NCBI GenBank assembly: GCA_947259365.1
Contig: CAMYMC010000046.1
Location: 32,026 to 96,025 of the forward strand
Origin: an uncultured Acidimicrobiaceae bacterium
Lineage (GTDB): Bacteria > Actinomycetota > Acidimicrobiia > Spongiisociales > UBA5794
Direction of reading: 5' to 3'
DNA length: 64,000 bases
The stretch's first letter is position 1, and each line of letters opens with the position of its first letter. Below the pieces are notes generated by a model. That model made no database searches and was not told the origin of the DNA. It saw only the letters and a list, made by a program, of their open reading frames with translations. The position numbers were made by a program, and so were the translations under genes. Of the stretch, positions 51,657 to 59,272 are shown piece after piece.

Positions 51657-52490
51657 TCACGTCCCGTTCGTGGCGGGTGTTGAGCCCTTGATCTGCCGTC
51701 CGGCCCTGACGTCGTCGGCGTAGGCGGAGATGGCGTCCAAGGTGATGCGCGCCACGTTGGCGTACGAAGGGGTGTCCCCCTCGAGCGCCGCCGCGGCGTA
51801 GCCGATCGCGGCGTGCGCCATCCGCATCCTCCCGTCCAGCCACGGGCCTCCACCGAACCCGCCGACGACGGGGATGGAAACCGCGGCCGTCACCTCGGGC
51901 CCGACGACCGGACCCGAGTTCGTGAAGTCGAGCAACGAGGCACCCGCCTCCTCCAGGGCGCATGCCTGAACGAGGAGCTCTTCACGCATCTTCGCCGGCA
52001 CCTCGGCGCCGCCTTGTGCCATCGCGCCGTAGTCGACCCCGTAGCGGAGCGCCGTTTGCGGGGTGATCCCGAATTGGGCGAAGACCGGGATTCCCGCCCG
52101 GGCGACCGCAGTCACCGCGTCGGGGAAGTCTGCCGCACCGTCCAGCTTCACCATGTCGGCGCCGGCTTCCTTCACGAGCCGGATGGCGGCGCGCACCGCG
52201 CTGTCCGTGCCCTCCTGGAGCGGACCGAAGGGGAAGTCACAGCTGACGAGCGCCCTCCTCACCCCTCGACGCACCGCCCGGCAGACGATGACCATCTGGT
52301 CCATCGTCACCTCGAACGGGTCGGGGTGACCCCAGAGGTTCACACCCACCGAGTCGCCCACCGACACGATGTCGACACCGGCGCGGTCGACGACCTGGGC
52401 GATCTGGTAGTCCCAGGCGACGACGCCGACGATCTTCTCGCCCTCGCGCTTGAGCCGCTGGAGATCAGGGACCGTGACCTTGCCGTCCAT
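51657..52490 (-). CDS. Ketopantoate hydroxymethyltransferase-like (PanB paralogue)
   Basis: 277 residues from ATG 52490. The PanB/PEP-mutase barrel is visible: KIVGVVAWDYQIAQVVDRAGVDIVSVGDSVG and SCDFPFG hold the two metal-binding Asp. The site that is normally His-Val-Gly-Leu-Thr-Pro-Gln reads QFGITPQTA, and the catalytic Glu region (LECVP in PanB) reads LLDFTNSG. These changes and the location in an aromatic cluster suggest it does not make ketopantoate but performs a related retro-aldol or lyase reaction. It lies 17 bp from the reductase gene. Confidence 0.78.
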   Translation of the reverse strand: MDGKVTVPDLQRLKREGEKIVGVVAWDYQIAQVVDRAGVDIVSVGDSVGVNLWGHPDPFEVTMDQMVIVCRAVRRGVRRALVSCDFPFGPLQEGTDSAVRAAIRLVKEAGADMVKLDGAADFPDAVTAVARAGIPVFAQFGITPQTALRYGVDYGAMAQGGAEVPAKMREELLVQACALEEAGASLLDFTNSGPVVGPEVTAAVSIPVVGGFGGGPWLDGRMRMAHAAIGYAAAALEGDTPSYANVARITLDAISAYADDVRAGRQIKGSTPATNGT

Positions 52491-52506
52491 GTGCCTTCGC
52501 CCCCTC

Positions 52507-53502
52507 TCAGTAGAACTCGTCGAAGTGCATGTGCTCAGGAGACACGCCGGTCTCGTTGAGCATGGCCTGCATCGCCTGGGCCATGGCGGAGGGCCCGGCG
52601 AAATAGACCTCCATCTCGAGGAGCCGGGCCCCGAGGGCTCCGGCGACGACATCGTGGACATAGCCGGTGGCACCCGACCAGCCGTCCGAGTCCTCGGAGA
52701 CCGCCGGTACGTAGTGGATCAGCTCGCCGTAGCCCGGAAGCTCGGCGAGCATCTCTTCGCCGCAGATGTCACGCGGGCTTCGGCCCCCGTAGAAGAAGAG
52801 GATCTCTCGGTCGGGGAACGACGGGCCGGACGCCGCTGCCCGGGCGATCGAGATCATGGGTGAGAGACCGGATCCGCCGGCGACGAGGAGGAGGTCGCGC
52901 CCGCCGTCCTCCCGCAGGTACGCCACGCCGTACGGCCCGTCGATCGACACGTCGTCACCGGCAGCCAGCGCGTCGAAGAGCACGCCGGTGGCTGCGCCGT
53001 CGGGCACGCGCTTGATCTGGAAGCACCAGGTGCCGCCGCCGGGCAGGTTGCACATCGAGTACGCCCGCGCCCCTTCGACCCCGGGCGGCTCGATGAGCGC
53101 GTACTGGCCGGGAACGAAGTCGTCGGGACCATCGAGGGCGAAACAGAACTCCGAGATGTCGTGGGTGATCTCGACGACGTTCGTGAGGCGACCGCGCATC
53201 CGGACCGGCCGGTGCGTCGACGCCGCCTCGGGATCGAGACGCACCTTGATCCGGCAGTCGTCGAGCGGAACCGCCTGACACCCGAGCCGGCGGCCCCGGT
53301 GCCGGTCCCGGTCGCTCCAGGCGGGTGCATCGGCCCTCAGGTGCTGTACGGACCCGCCCTCCAGCGTGAAGCGGCAGTTCCCGCACGAGCCGACGTTGCA
53401 CGCGTAGGGAAACCCGAGGCCGGCCCGCAGCGCGGCGCGCAGGATGGTGTCGTCGTGGTCGCACCCGAACGTGGTGCCGTCTTCGAGCACGATGGTCGGC
53501 AT
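52507..53502 (-). CDS. Ring-hydroxylating oxygenase reductase (2Fe-2S / FAD / NAD)
   Basis: 331 residues. The N-terminal plant-type [2Fe-2S] domain has CNVGSCGNC and a later Cys in RLGCQAV. The FAD-binding part contains RAYSMCN (RxYS), and the NAD part LLLVAGGSGLSPMISIA with EVYFAGPSAMAQAM near the end. It moves electrons from NAD(P)H to the Rieske ferredoxin encoded next (33 bp away) and then to the oxygenase across the divergent promoter. This domain order (ferredoxin first) is the class IB/III type, unlike the FMN reductase of classical phthalate dioxygenase. Confidence 0.92.
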   Translation of the reverse strand: MPTIVLEDGTTFGCDHDDTILRAALRAGLGFPYACNVGSCGNCRFTLEGGSVQHLRADAPAWSDRDRHRGRRLGCQAVPLDDCRIKVRLDPEAASTHRPVRMRGRLTNVVEITHDISEFCFALDGPDDFVPGQYALIEPPGVEGARAYSMCNLPGGGTWCFQIKRVPDGAATGVLFDALAAGDDVSIDGPYGVAYLREDGGRDLLLVAGGSGLSPMISIARAAASGPSFPDREILFFYGGRSPRDICGEEMLAELPGYGELIHYVPAVSEDSDGWSGATGYVHDVVAGALGARLLEMEVYFAGPSAMAQAMQAMLNETGVSPEHMHFDEFY

Positions 53503-53535
53503 GGTTCCCCTCGCGGTGGGTCCGAGTCGTCGAGC

Positions 53536-53850
53536 CTAGATTTCGACCATCACCCTGTCGCCCTCGACGATGACGGCGTAGGTCTTGATCGGGATCATGC
53601 ACGGCGGCGCCGTCACCTCTCCGGTGCGGACATCGAAGCAGCCCTGGTGGAAGTCGCACTCGATCTCGAACCCGAAGAGCTCGCCCTCGGACAGCGACCC
53701 CGGCCCGTGCGTGCAGTGGTCGTCGGTGGCGTAGAAGGAGCCGTCGACGTTGTAGAGGGCGAGGGTGAGCCCACCCGTCTCGACCCGTCGCGTCCCGCCG
53801 ACGCCGACGTCGGCAGTCCCGCACACGTCGATGCGCCTCGGCTCGGTCAC
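53536..53850 (-). CDS. Rieske-type ferredoxin
   Basis: 104 residues from GTG 53850 (GAGGAGCGGC upstream), the usual size. The Rieske motif is CTHGPGS and CDFHQGCFD. It is cytoplasmic, carrying one electron from the reductase at 52507 to the oxygenase at 53977. With them it makes a complete three-component oxygenase system. Confidence 0.93.
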   Translation of the reverse strand: MTEPRRIDVCGTADVGVGGTRRVETGGLTLALYNVDGSFYATDDHCTHGPGSLSEGELFGFEIECDFHQGCFDVRTGEVTAPPCMIPIKTYAVIVEGDRVMVEI

Positions 53851-53976
53851 GCCGCTCCTCCGTGGTCCATTGGTCTGATAGATGTACCGTTTGCGGCGCC
53901 TAAGCTAGCCGCAGTCCACACGAGCCCCGCTGACGCGCCGACGGTGTGACGTGCCCCGCGGGAGAGGGAAGAGGCG
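53851..53976. promoter_or_regulatory. Divergent promoter region of Rieske oxygenase system
   Basis: A 126 bp gap between divergent electron-transfer and oxygenase genes. A lower-GC segment (53868-53895) holds GGTCTGATAGATGTACC, an interrupted GGT/ACC symmetry of the kind bound by GntR/FadR-type regulators. The assignment is tentative. Confidence 0.35.
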
Positions 53977-55263
53977 ATGCTGCGGAAAGAGGTCAACGAA
54001 CTTCTCACCCAGACCGGTCCCGGGACGCCGACGGGCGACCTGTTCCGGCAGTACTGGATCCCGGCGATGCTCGCCGAGGAGCTACCGGAGAACGATGCGC
54101 CGCCGGTGCGGGTCAAGCTCCTCTCGGAGCGGCTCGTCGCGATCCGCGACAGCGAGGGCCGCTACGGCCTCATCGACGAGTTCTGTGCCCACCGCGGCGT
54201 CTCGTTGTGGTTCGGCCGGAACGAGGAATCCGGCCTGCGCTGCCCGTACCACGGATGGAAATACGACTACACCGGGCAGTGCATCGAGGTGCCGTCCGAG
54301 CCCGAGGAGAGCGGGTTCTGCGCCAAGATCAAGCTGACCGGATATCCGCTGGTGAAGATCGGCGATGTGCTGTGGACCCACATGGGCGACCCGGACGACC
54401 GGCCTCCGCTCCCGGAATGGGAGTTCGCCCTCGTTCCCCCAGAGCAGACGTTCACCTCGAAGCGGTGGCAGGAGAGCAACTGGCTCCAGGCCTTCGAGGG
54501 CGGCATCGACTCGAGCCATGTCTCGTGGCTCCATTCCGACGGCCTCAAGAACGACCCGCTCTTCAAGGGCGCCGCCGGGAACAAGTACAACCAGGCTGAC
54601 AAGAAGCCGTTCTTCGAGGTCGTCCAGGCGGAGGGGGGACTGTTCATCGGTGCCCGCCGCGACGCCGAGGACGACCAGTACTACTGGCGCATCACCCCGT
54701 GGGTGATGCCGAGCTTCACGATGGTCCCTCCCCGAGGCGATCACCCGGTGCACGGCCACTTCTGGATCCCGATCGACGACGAGAACTGTTGGGCCTACAG
54801 CTACGACTACCACCCCGTCCGCGCCCTGACCGCCGACGAGCGGCAAGCCATGAAGGACGGCCACGGCGTCCACTGCGAGTACGTCCCCGGCACCTACCGG
54901 CCGCTGCGGAACAAGGACAACGACTACATGATGGATCGAGCCGCACAGAAGCGAGGCGACACGTACTCGGGGGTCAAGGGGATCGCGATGCAGGACGCGT
55001 CACTCCAGGAGAGCATGGGGCCCATCGTCGATCGGACGAAGGAGAACCTCGTCTCGACGGACAACGGCATCATCATGGCCCGGCAGCGGCTGCGGAAGGC
55101 GGTGACCGCGCTGCGCGACGACGGCGTGACCCCGCCGGGCGTGGACCCGGCGCATCACCGGGTACGGTCGGCCTCGATCCTGCTGCCGAGGGAGGACGCC
55201 TTCATCGACACGTGCCGTGACGCGCTCGCAGCCACGCCCGGCGTCAAACAGACGTCGGTCTGA
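53977..55263 (+). CDS. Rieske non-haem iron oxygenase alpha subunit (phthalate 4,5-dioxygenase-like)
   Basis: 428 residues. The N-terminus GDLFRQYWIPAMLAEELPENDAPP is characteristic of the phthalate 4,5-dioxygenase group. The Rieske cluster is CAHRG...CPYHGWKYD, and the mononuclear iron site is GGIDSSHVSWLHS (two His), with a carboxylate expected later in the domain. A ribosome site (GGGAGAGGGAAGAGG) precedes the ATG. It is divergent from its ferredoxin and reductase. Together with the dihydroxyphthalate decarboxylase-like and LigJ/LigK-like genes it suggests phthalate or related aromatic acid degradation, although several steps are not encoded here. Confidence 0.9.
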   Translation: MLRKEVNELLTQTGPGTPTGDLFRQYWIPAMLAEELPENDAPPVRVKLLSERLVAIRDSEGRYGLIDEFCAHRGVSLWFGRNEESGLRCPYHGWKYDYTGQCIEVPSEPEESGFCAKIKLTGYPLVKIGDVLWTHMGDPDDRPPLPEWEFALVPPEQTFTSKRWQESNWLQAFEGGIDSSHVSWLHSDGLKNDPLFKGAAGNKYNQADKKPFFEVVQAEGGLFIGARRDAEDDQYYWRITPWVMPSFTMVPPRGDHPVHGHFWIPIDDENCWAYSYDYHPVRALTADERQAMKDGHGVHCEYVPGTYRPLRNKDNDYMMDRAAQKRGDTYSGVKGIAMQDASLQESMGPIVDRTKENLVSTDNGIIMARQRLRKAVTALRDDGVTPPGVDPAHHRVRSASILLPREDAFIDTCRDALAATPGVKQTSV

Positions 55264-55266
55264 GCC

Positions 55267-55779
55267 GTGCAGCGTCGCCCCACCCTCCTCGACAGCTGTG
55301 CCCGGGCGGCGACCGCCGCCGAGGCGCGGTTCCGGGTCGCATATCCCAACTCGCTGCAGCGGGCGTCATTGGTGATCGCGCTCGACGACGGGGCCGAGAC
55401 CGTGGTCCGGGCTGCCGCGCAACATGACTGGGCTGGGGCGCGGTTCCTCACGTATGTGGAGCCGGTGTCCGCCGTCGGGGCCGGGCCTGGCGGTGCGATC
55501 GTGCGCGGTGAGGATGGCTCGGAGTCCCTCCTCGGTGACGAGCTCGGCGACGCAGACGTCGTGGTGATGATCGCGACCTCGGAGCGGAGCGCGGAGGCCG
55601 CTTCGATCATCGGCACCGCGAGTTTCGCTCGCGGGATCATGACCGCGGGCTGCGTGTTCGGCGCCGGTGACGCGGCCGACAGTGGAGTCGTCACCGCGCT
55701 GAGGCCGTACGCCTCGGTTCTCGTCGTCGCCGCAGACGACGATTACGTCATGGAGATGCTCACCGCGCTGCGGGCATGA
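55267..55779 (+). CDS. Uncharacterised protein co-transcribed with Rieske oxygenase
   Basis: 170 residues from GTG 55267, 3 bp after the oxygenase stop, so co-expression is likely. I do not recognise the family. The sequence alternates hydrophobic strands and helices (SLVIALDDGAETVVRAAAQ; ADVVVMIATSERSAEAASIIG; ASVLVVAADDDYVMEMLTALRA) like a Rossmann-type alpha/beta fold. It has no signal peptide or membrane helix. Only two cysteines are present. It could be an accessory or maturation protein for the oxygenase, or a small-ligand-binding protein. Confidence 0.7.
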   Translation: MQRRPTLLDSCARAATAAEARFRVAYPNSLQRASLVIALDDGAETVVRAAAQHDWAGARFLTYVEPVSAVGAGPGGAIVRGEDGSESLLGDELGDADVVVMIATSERSAEAASIIGTASFARGIMTAGCVFGAGDAADSGVVTALRPYASVLVVAADDDYVMEMLTALRA

Positions 55780-55877
55780 GCGGAGGAGATGCCGCCCCAC
55801 CGCCGTCGCGGCCCCCAGGCGCGGCCCCTTGCGCTTGGGAACCATCGCGACGAGGCTCGCAAGGTCCAGGCGCGGGC

Positions 55878-56048
55878 TCAGCGCAGGCGGGGCCGGATCC
55901 GGTGCTGCCAGCACCGCTTGTTCTTGTTGTATCTCGAGAGGACGACCTCGCACTCCGCGTGCTCGCAGATCCGATGGCCCCGCATCGTGGTGGGGCGCCG
56001 CCCGGTCGGCTGACGACCGACGAGCCGGCCACTGGCAACCTCTTTCAT
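55878..56048 (-). CDS. Small Cys/His-rich (zinc-ribbon-like) protein, possible
   Basis: 56 residues from ATG 56048 (no ribosome site; a start at the internal Met 22 is possible). The C-terminal half reads ICEHAECEVVLSRYNKNKRC followed by WQH. The pattern C-x4-C, LSRYN, C-x2-H is a motif seen in many small actinobacterial proteins and regulator N-termini. It is strongly basic. It may be a real small zinc protein or the remnant of a longer regulator gene. Confidence 0.5.
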   Translation of the reverse strand: MKEVASGRLVGRQPTGRRPTTMRGHRICEHAECEVVLSRYNKNKRCWQHRIRPRLR

Positions 56049-56149
56049 GGAATTGCTATCGGCCGCCGGCGCCGGTTTGTTGAGCCGATGAGCCGCCGGC
56101 GCGTACCGACCCGCCACCCCCCGGGCCACATCGCCGGCATCGGCTGGGC

Positions 56150-56578
56150 TCACAGCGGCCCGACCCGAGAGAGCTTGTCCGGGTTGAGGATGGCGTGGAT
56201 ACCGGAGACGAGACCCTCGTCGATGTCGAACGCAACGATGCCGAGACATGCGTCTTCGCGCAACCCGGCGAAGGCCGGGGCGCCGTTGACGCGGACAACG
56301 GCGACCGTCGTGTCGTCGGGTGTCTGCGGTGCCACTCCGACCAGGAATCGGGCGACCCGATGGGCACCATGGAGCGGGTGACGGGCGGCACGGACCTTCC
56401 CGCCCCCGTCCTGCGGGTCGAACAGATCGACGGACACCGGGCGAGCGCCCGATCGGTCGAGCCATTCGACGCCGTCCCCCGATCTGGCGACCGCGGTGAC
56501 GTCGTGGCCCGCCTCGATGAGGAGGGGGACGGCGCGGTTGCCGATGACGCCGGTGGCTCCGGTGAAGAAGACCTTCAT
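56150..56578 (-). pseudogene. Chimeric remnant: NAD-dependent epimerase N-terminus joined to ECF sigma factor SnoaL-like C-terminus
   Basis: 142 codons with a good start (AAGGAG before ATG 56578). Residues 1 to about 53 (MKVFFTGATGVIGNRAVPLL...SVDLFDPQ) are the beginning of a normal NAD(P)-dependent epimerase/SDR protein, which should be about 300 residues. From about residue 55 on (GGGKVRAARHPLHGAHRVARFL...IVAFDIDEGLVSGIHAILNPDKL) the sequence matches the SnoaL-like C-terminal end of SigJ-type ECF sigma factors. Most of both genes is missing. A deletion between two neighbouring genes, leaving the frame intact, is the simplest explanation. Whether it is expressed is unknown. Confidence 0.75.
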
Positions 56579-56685
56579 CGTGCGGCTCCTTGTTCAGGAT
56601 GCGTGCACTGAGTTGACATGGCAGGACCGCCGTTTGTGACAGCATCTCGTCCCGCGGACCACCGCCGGATCGTCCGGCCCCGGGG

Positions 56686-57867
56686 CTAGACGGTGAGGAT
56701 GGCGGCGCTGGCGTTGCCGAGCTGGCCGTACGTCTGGGACATCCCGACCCTGGCGCCTTCGACCTGGCGGGCGCCGGCGGCGCCGCGCAGCTGGGTGACG
56801 AGCTCGTAGATCTGGAGCAGGCCCTGGGCCGACACGGCTTCGCCGAAGCTCGAGGCGCCGCCGCTGGGACAGACCGGCATCCTGGCTCCGATGAGGGTCT
56901 CGCCCTTCTCCAGCATGTGGTCGGCCTCTCCCGGTTCGCAGAGCCCCATCGTCTCGATGTATTGGAGGTAATGCCAGGAGCTGTTGTCGGGGACCTCGAC
57001 GAAATCGAGGTCTTCCGGCCCGATGCCGGCCATCTCGTAGGCCCGCCGCGCCGACGTGTAGCTGTCGCTGAGGAGCGGCACGTCCTCGCCAACCGAGGCG
57101 CACAGCGTTCCCAGCTTGAGGGTGGGGTCGCCGTGGAGGGCGCTGGCAAGGGCCACCGCCGCCACCCGAATCGGCGTCGAGGTGTAGCGGCGGGCAACGT
57201 CCATGCTGCACACGATGGCGGCGGCGGCGCCGTCGCGCGTCGCGCAGATCTCGTAGAGCCGGAGCGGGTCGGCAACGAGGGGCGAAGCGAGCACCTCCTC
57301 CTCGGTGAACACCTTGCGGTACAGCGCCCGCGGGTTGAGGGACCCGTGTTGGGACGCCGCCACCTTCGCCAGGGCGAGGTGCCGCTCGGTGGTGCCGTGG
57401 AGCTCCATCCGCTTGCGGGCCTCCATCGCCCAGTAGCCCGGGTTCGTGACGCCGACCATCTTGAAGCGCAGGTAGTCGGTGTCGGTGGGGTCGGGTTTGC
57501 CGATGGGCCCGAAGAAGCCCTCCGGGGAGACGTCGAAGCCGACAGCGAGGCACATGTCTTCCTCACCGGACGCGACGACCTGATATGCCGAGCGGAACAC
57601 CGACGTGGCCGTCGCCGACATATTGAAGACGTTGGTGAACGGGATCCCCGTCTCACCGAGGCGGGCGGCGAGCGAGGTGCCGGCCGACAGGCCCGTCGTG
57701 CTCCCCCAGGCGTAGAGACCGGCCACCGCGGCGGGGATGTCGGTCCACTTCAGCCCGGCGTCGTCGAGCGCCTCCCGCACCGCGTGGACGCCCAGGTCGA
57801 CGAAGGTCTTGTCGGGGAACCTCCCCCACGGGTGCATCCCGATCCCGATGACGGCGACGTCCCTCAT
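56686..57867 (-). CDS. Thiolase-fold protein (acetyl-CoA acetyltransferase/lipid-transfer family)
   Basis: 393 residues from ATG 57867, overlapping the DUF35 stop (ATGA). The sequence begins RDVAVIGIGMHPWGRFPDKTFVDLGVHAVREAL. The usual nucleophile region reads FNMSATATSVFRSAYQVVASG, with Ser/Ala in place of the thiolase Cys. The C-terminal GQLGNASAAILTV lacks the second Cys. Such SCP2-thiolase-like proteins act with DUF35 partners, for instance as aldolases on CoA thioesters. It is probably a CoA-ester lyase rather than a true thiolase. Confidence 0.88.
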   Translation of the reverse strand: MRDVAVIGIGMHPWGRFPDKTFVDLGVHAVREALDDAGLKWTDIPAAVAGLYAWGSTTGLSAGTSLAARLGETGIPFTNVFNMSATATSVFRSAYQVVASGEEDMCLAVGFDVSPEGFFGPIGKPDPTDTDYLRFKMVGVTNPGYWAMEARKRMELHGTTERHLALAKVAASQHGSLNPRALYRKVFTEEEVLASPLVADPLRLYEICATRDGAAAAIVCSMDVARRYTSTPIRVAAVALASALHGDPTLKLGTLCASVGEDVPLLSDSYTSARRAYEMAGIGPEDLDFVEVPDNSSWHYLQYIETMGLCEPGEADHMLEKGETLIGARMPVCPSGGASSFGEAVSAQGLLQIYELVTQLRGAAGARQVEGARVGMSQTYGQLGNASAAILTV

Positions 57868-58286
57868 GCCGGCTCGAACCACCAGCTCAGTGCCTCGCCG
57901 CCGTCGTCGTCGACGAAGAGGGTGTCGACGACGACACGCACCGGCATCCCCACGGCGAGCGCGTCGTGGTCGACGTCCTTGAGCTGGCCGGGGAGCTGGA
58001 TGCCTTCGGGGAGGGCGACCGTGCCGACGGCCATCGGCACGAAGGGGTCGGGGGAGACGAACGGCGGCGGCGGCGGGTAGCGCTGAATCGTGTAGGCGAT
58101 GAGCGTGCCCTCGGCGCCGAGCAGGGCCTCCTCGACGCCGGCGGCATCGCAGTCCGGGGCGTGGCGCTCGGCGAAACTCGGGAAGCAGTACGTCGCGCAT
58201 GACCCGCACCGCCCCCCGATGAGGCGAGGCTCGTCGCTCGGCCACGTGAAGAGGCCTTCGACCGCGGGGTACCGATGGGTGGTGAC
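57864..58286 (-). CDS. DUF35 (Zn-ribbon OB-fold) partner protein without a canonical start codon
   Basis: About 140 codons read from the DNA: the frame runs ...HRYPAVEGLFTWPSDEPRLI, then CGSCATYC (zinc-ribbon-like), LLGAEGTLIAYTIQRYPPPP, MAVGTVALPEGIQLPG, and ends LSWWFEPA. These are DUF35 features, and the position beside a thiolase-like gene is typical. At the expected N-terminus there is a ribosome site (GAGAGGAGCGGAC), but the start position holds GTC (58284-58286). No ATG, GTG or TTG lies between it and the in-frame stop about 30 bp upstream. A CTG is the only near-cognate. A GTC/CTG start, a base error or a recent mutation are the options. Confidence 0.8.
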   Translation of the reverse strand, partial: VTTHRYPAVEGLFTWPSDEPRLIGGRCGSCATYCFPSFAERHAPDCDAAGVEEALLGAEGTLIAYTIQRYPPPPPFVSPDPFVPMAVGTVALPEGIQLPGQLKDVDHDALAVGMPVRVVVDTLFVDDDGGEALSWWFEPA

Positions 58287-58397
58287 GTCCGCTCCTCTCG
58301 CTTGCGCCAGACTCTACGCCGCCGGTTGCCCGGCGCGTCGGCCCTCGCACCCCCGTCCCGCCGGGTAGCCTCGCCCCACCGAGAACGAGGACACACG

Positions 58398-59186
58398 GTG
58401 CCGACTGCCCGGGTCGACGACATCGACATCCATTACCTCCTCGAGGGCGAAGGCGACCCGGTGATGCTCATCACCGGTCTCGGCGGTGCCGGCCGGTCGT
58501 GGGGCGAACAGATCGGGCGGTTCGCGCACGGCTACCTCACCGTGGTGCCCGATCATCGCGGCGCCGGCGCCTCGAGCCATCCCGAGGACGGCTACACCAT
58601 CGCCCGTCTCGCCGCCGACATGGCCGAGCTGCTCCGCAGCCTCGGCACCGGACCGGCCCACCTCGTCGGCTCCTCGACCGGGGGCGCCATCGCCCAGGTG
58701 ATGGCGCTCGACCATCGCGACGTCGTTCGCTCGATCTCCCTCGTGTCGTCGTGGGCGAAGGCCGACAACTGGTTCCGCCATCAGTTCGCCGTCCGCAAGA
58801 CGACGCTCGAGCGCGACGGCATCGCCGCCTATGCCGAGCTCTCCGCACTCTTCCTCTATTCGCCCGCTTACGTCCGCGACCACTACCCGGCGGTGCGCAC
58901 CTGGATCGACAACGTGGTGAACGGCACTCGCGATCCGGCCATCCTGGCCAAGCGCATCGACATGATCCTCGACTTCGACGAGACCACCAGGCTTCCCCGG
59001 ATCGACGTCCCGACGCTCGTCGTCGTCGGGTCGGGCGACGCTTGCACCCCGCCGCACTGCTCGAGAGACCTGGCCTCCCTCATTCCCGGGGCGCGGCTCG
59101 AAGTCCTCGAAGGCGGGCACCTCGTCGCCGCCGAGCAACCCGACGGGTTCCACGGCGTCGTCCGCCGCTTCATCGACGCCCATTGA
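58398..59186 (+). CDS. Alpha/beta-hydrolase
   Basis: 262 residues from GTG 58398 (ACGAGGA upstream). The fold and triad are complete: oxyanion region MLITGLGGAGRSW, nucleophile in LVGSSTGGAIAQ, acid in VVGSGDACTPP and His in LEGGHLVAAEQP. It resembles 3-oxoadipate enol-lactonase/BPHL-like members. It is divergent from the DUF35-thiolase pair and may hydrolyse a lactone or thioester from the same pathway. The substrate is unknown. Confidence 0.88.
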   Translation: MPTARVDDIDIHYLLEGEGDPVMLITGLGGAGRSWGEQIGRFAHGYLTVVPDHRGAGASSHPEDGYTIARLAADMAELLRSLGTGPAHLVGSSTGGAIAQVMALDHRDVVRSISLVSSWAKADNWFRHQFAVRKTTLERDGIAAYAELSALFLYSPAYVRDHYPAVRTWIDNVVNGTRDPAILAKRIDMILDFDETTRLPRIDVPTLVVVGSGDACTPPHCSRDLASLIPGARLEVLEGGHLVAAEQPDGFHGVVRRFIDAH

Positions 59187-59242
59187 CCATGCCGCCGTCT
59201 GACTGGGCCGCCGGCCGCGACACTGGGCGCGACATCAGTTTG

Positions 59243-59265
59243 CTCAATAGATATTGAGTCAATAG
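59243..59265. promoter_or_regulatory. ArsR-type operator
   Basis: CTCAATA-GA-TATTGAG (59243-59258) is a perfect 7-2-7 inverted repeat in an otherwise GC-rich context, followed at once by another TCAATAG half-site (59259-59265). It lies 15 bp before the start of the ArsR-ArsC fusion gene. This shape and position are typical of autoregulating ArsR/SmtB proteins. Confidence 0.8.
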
Positions 59266-59272
59266 TCTCTGA

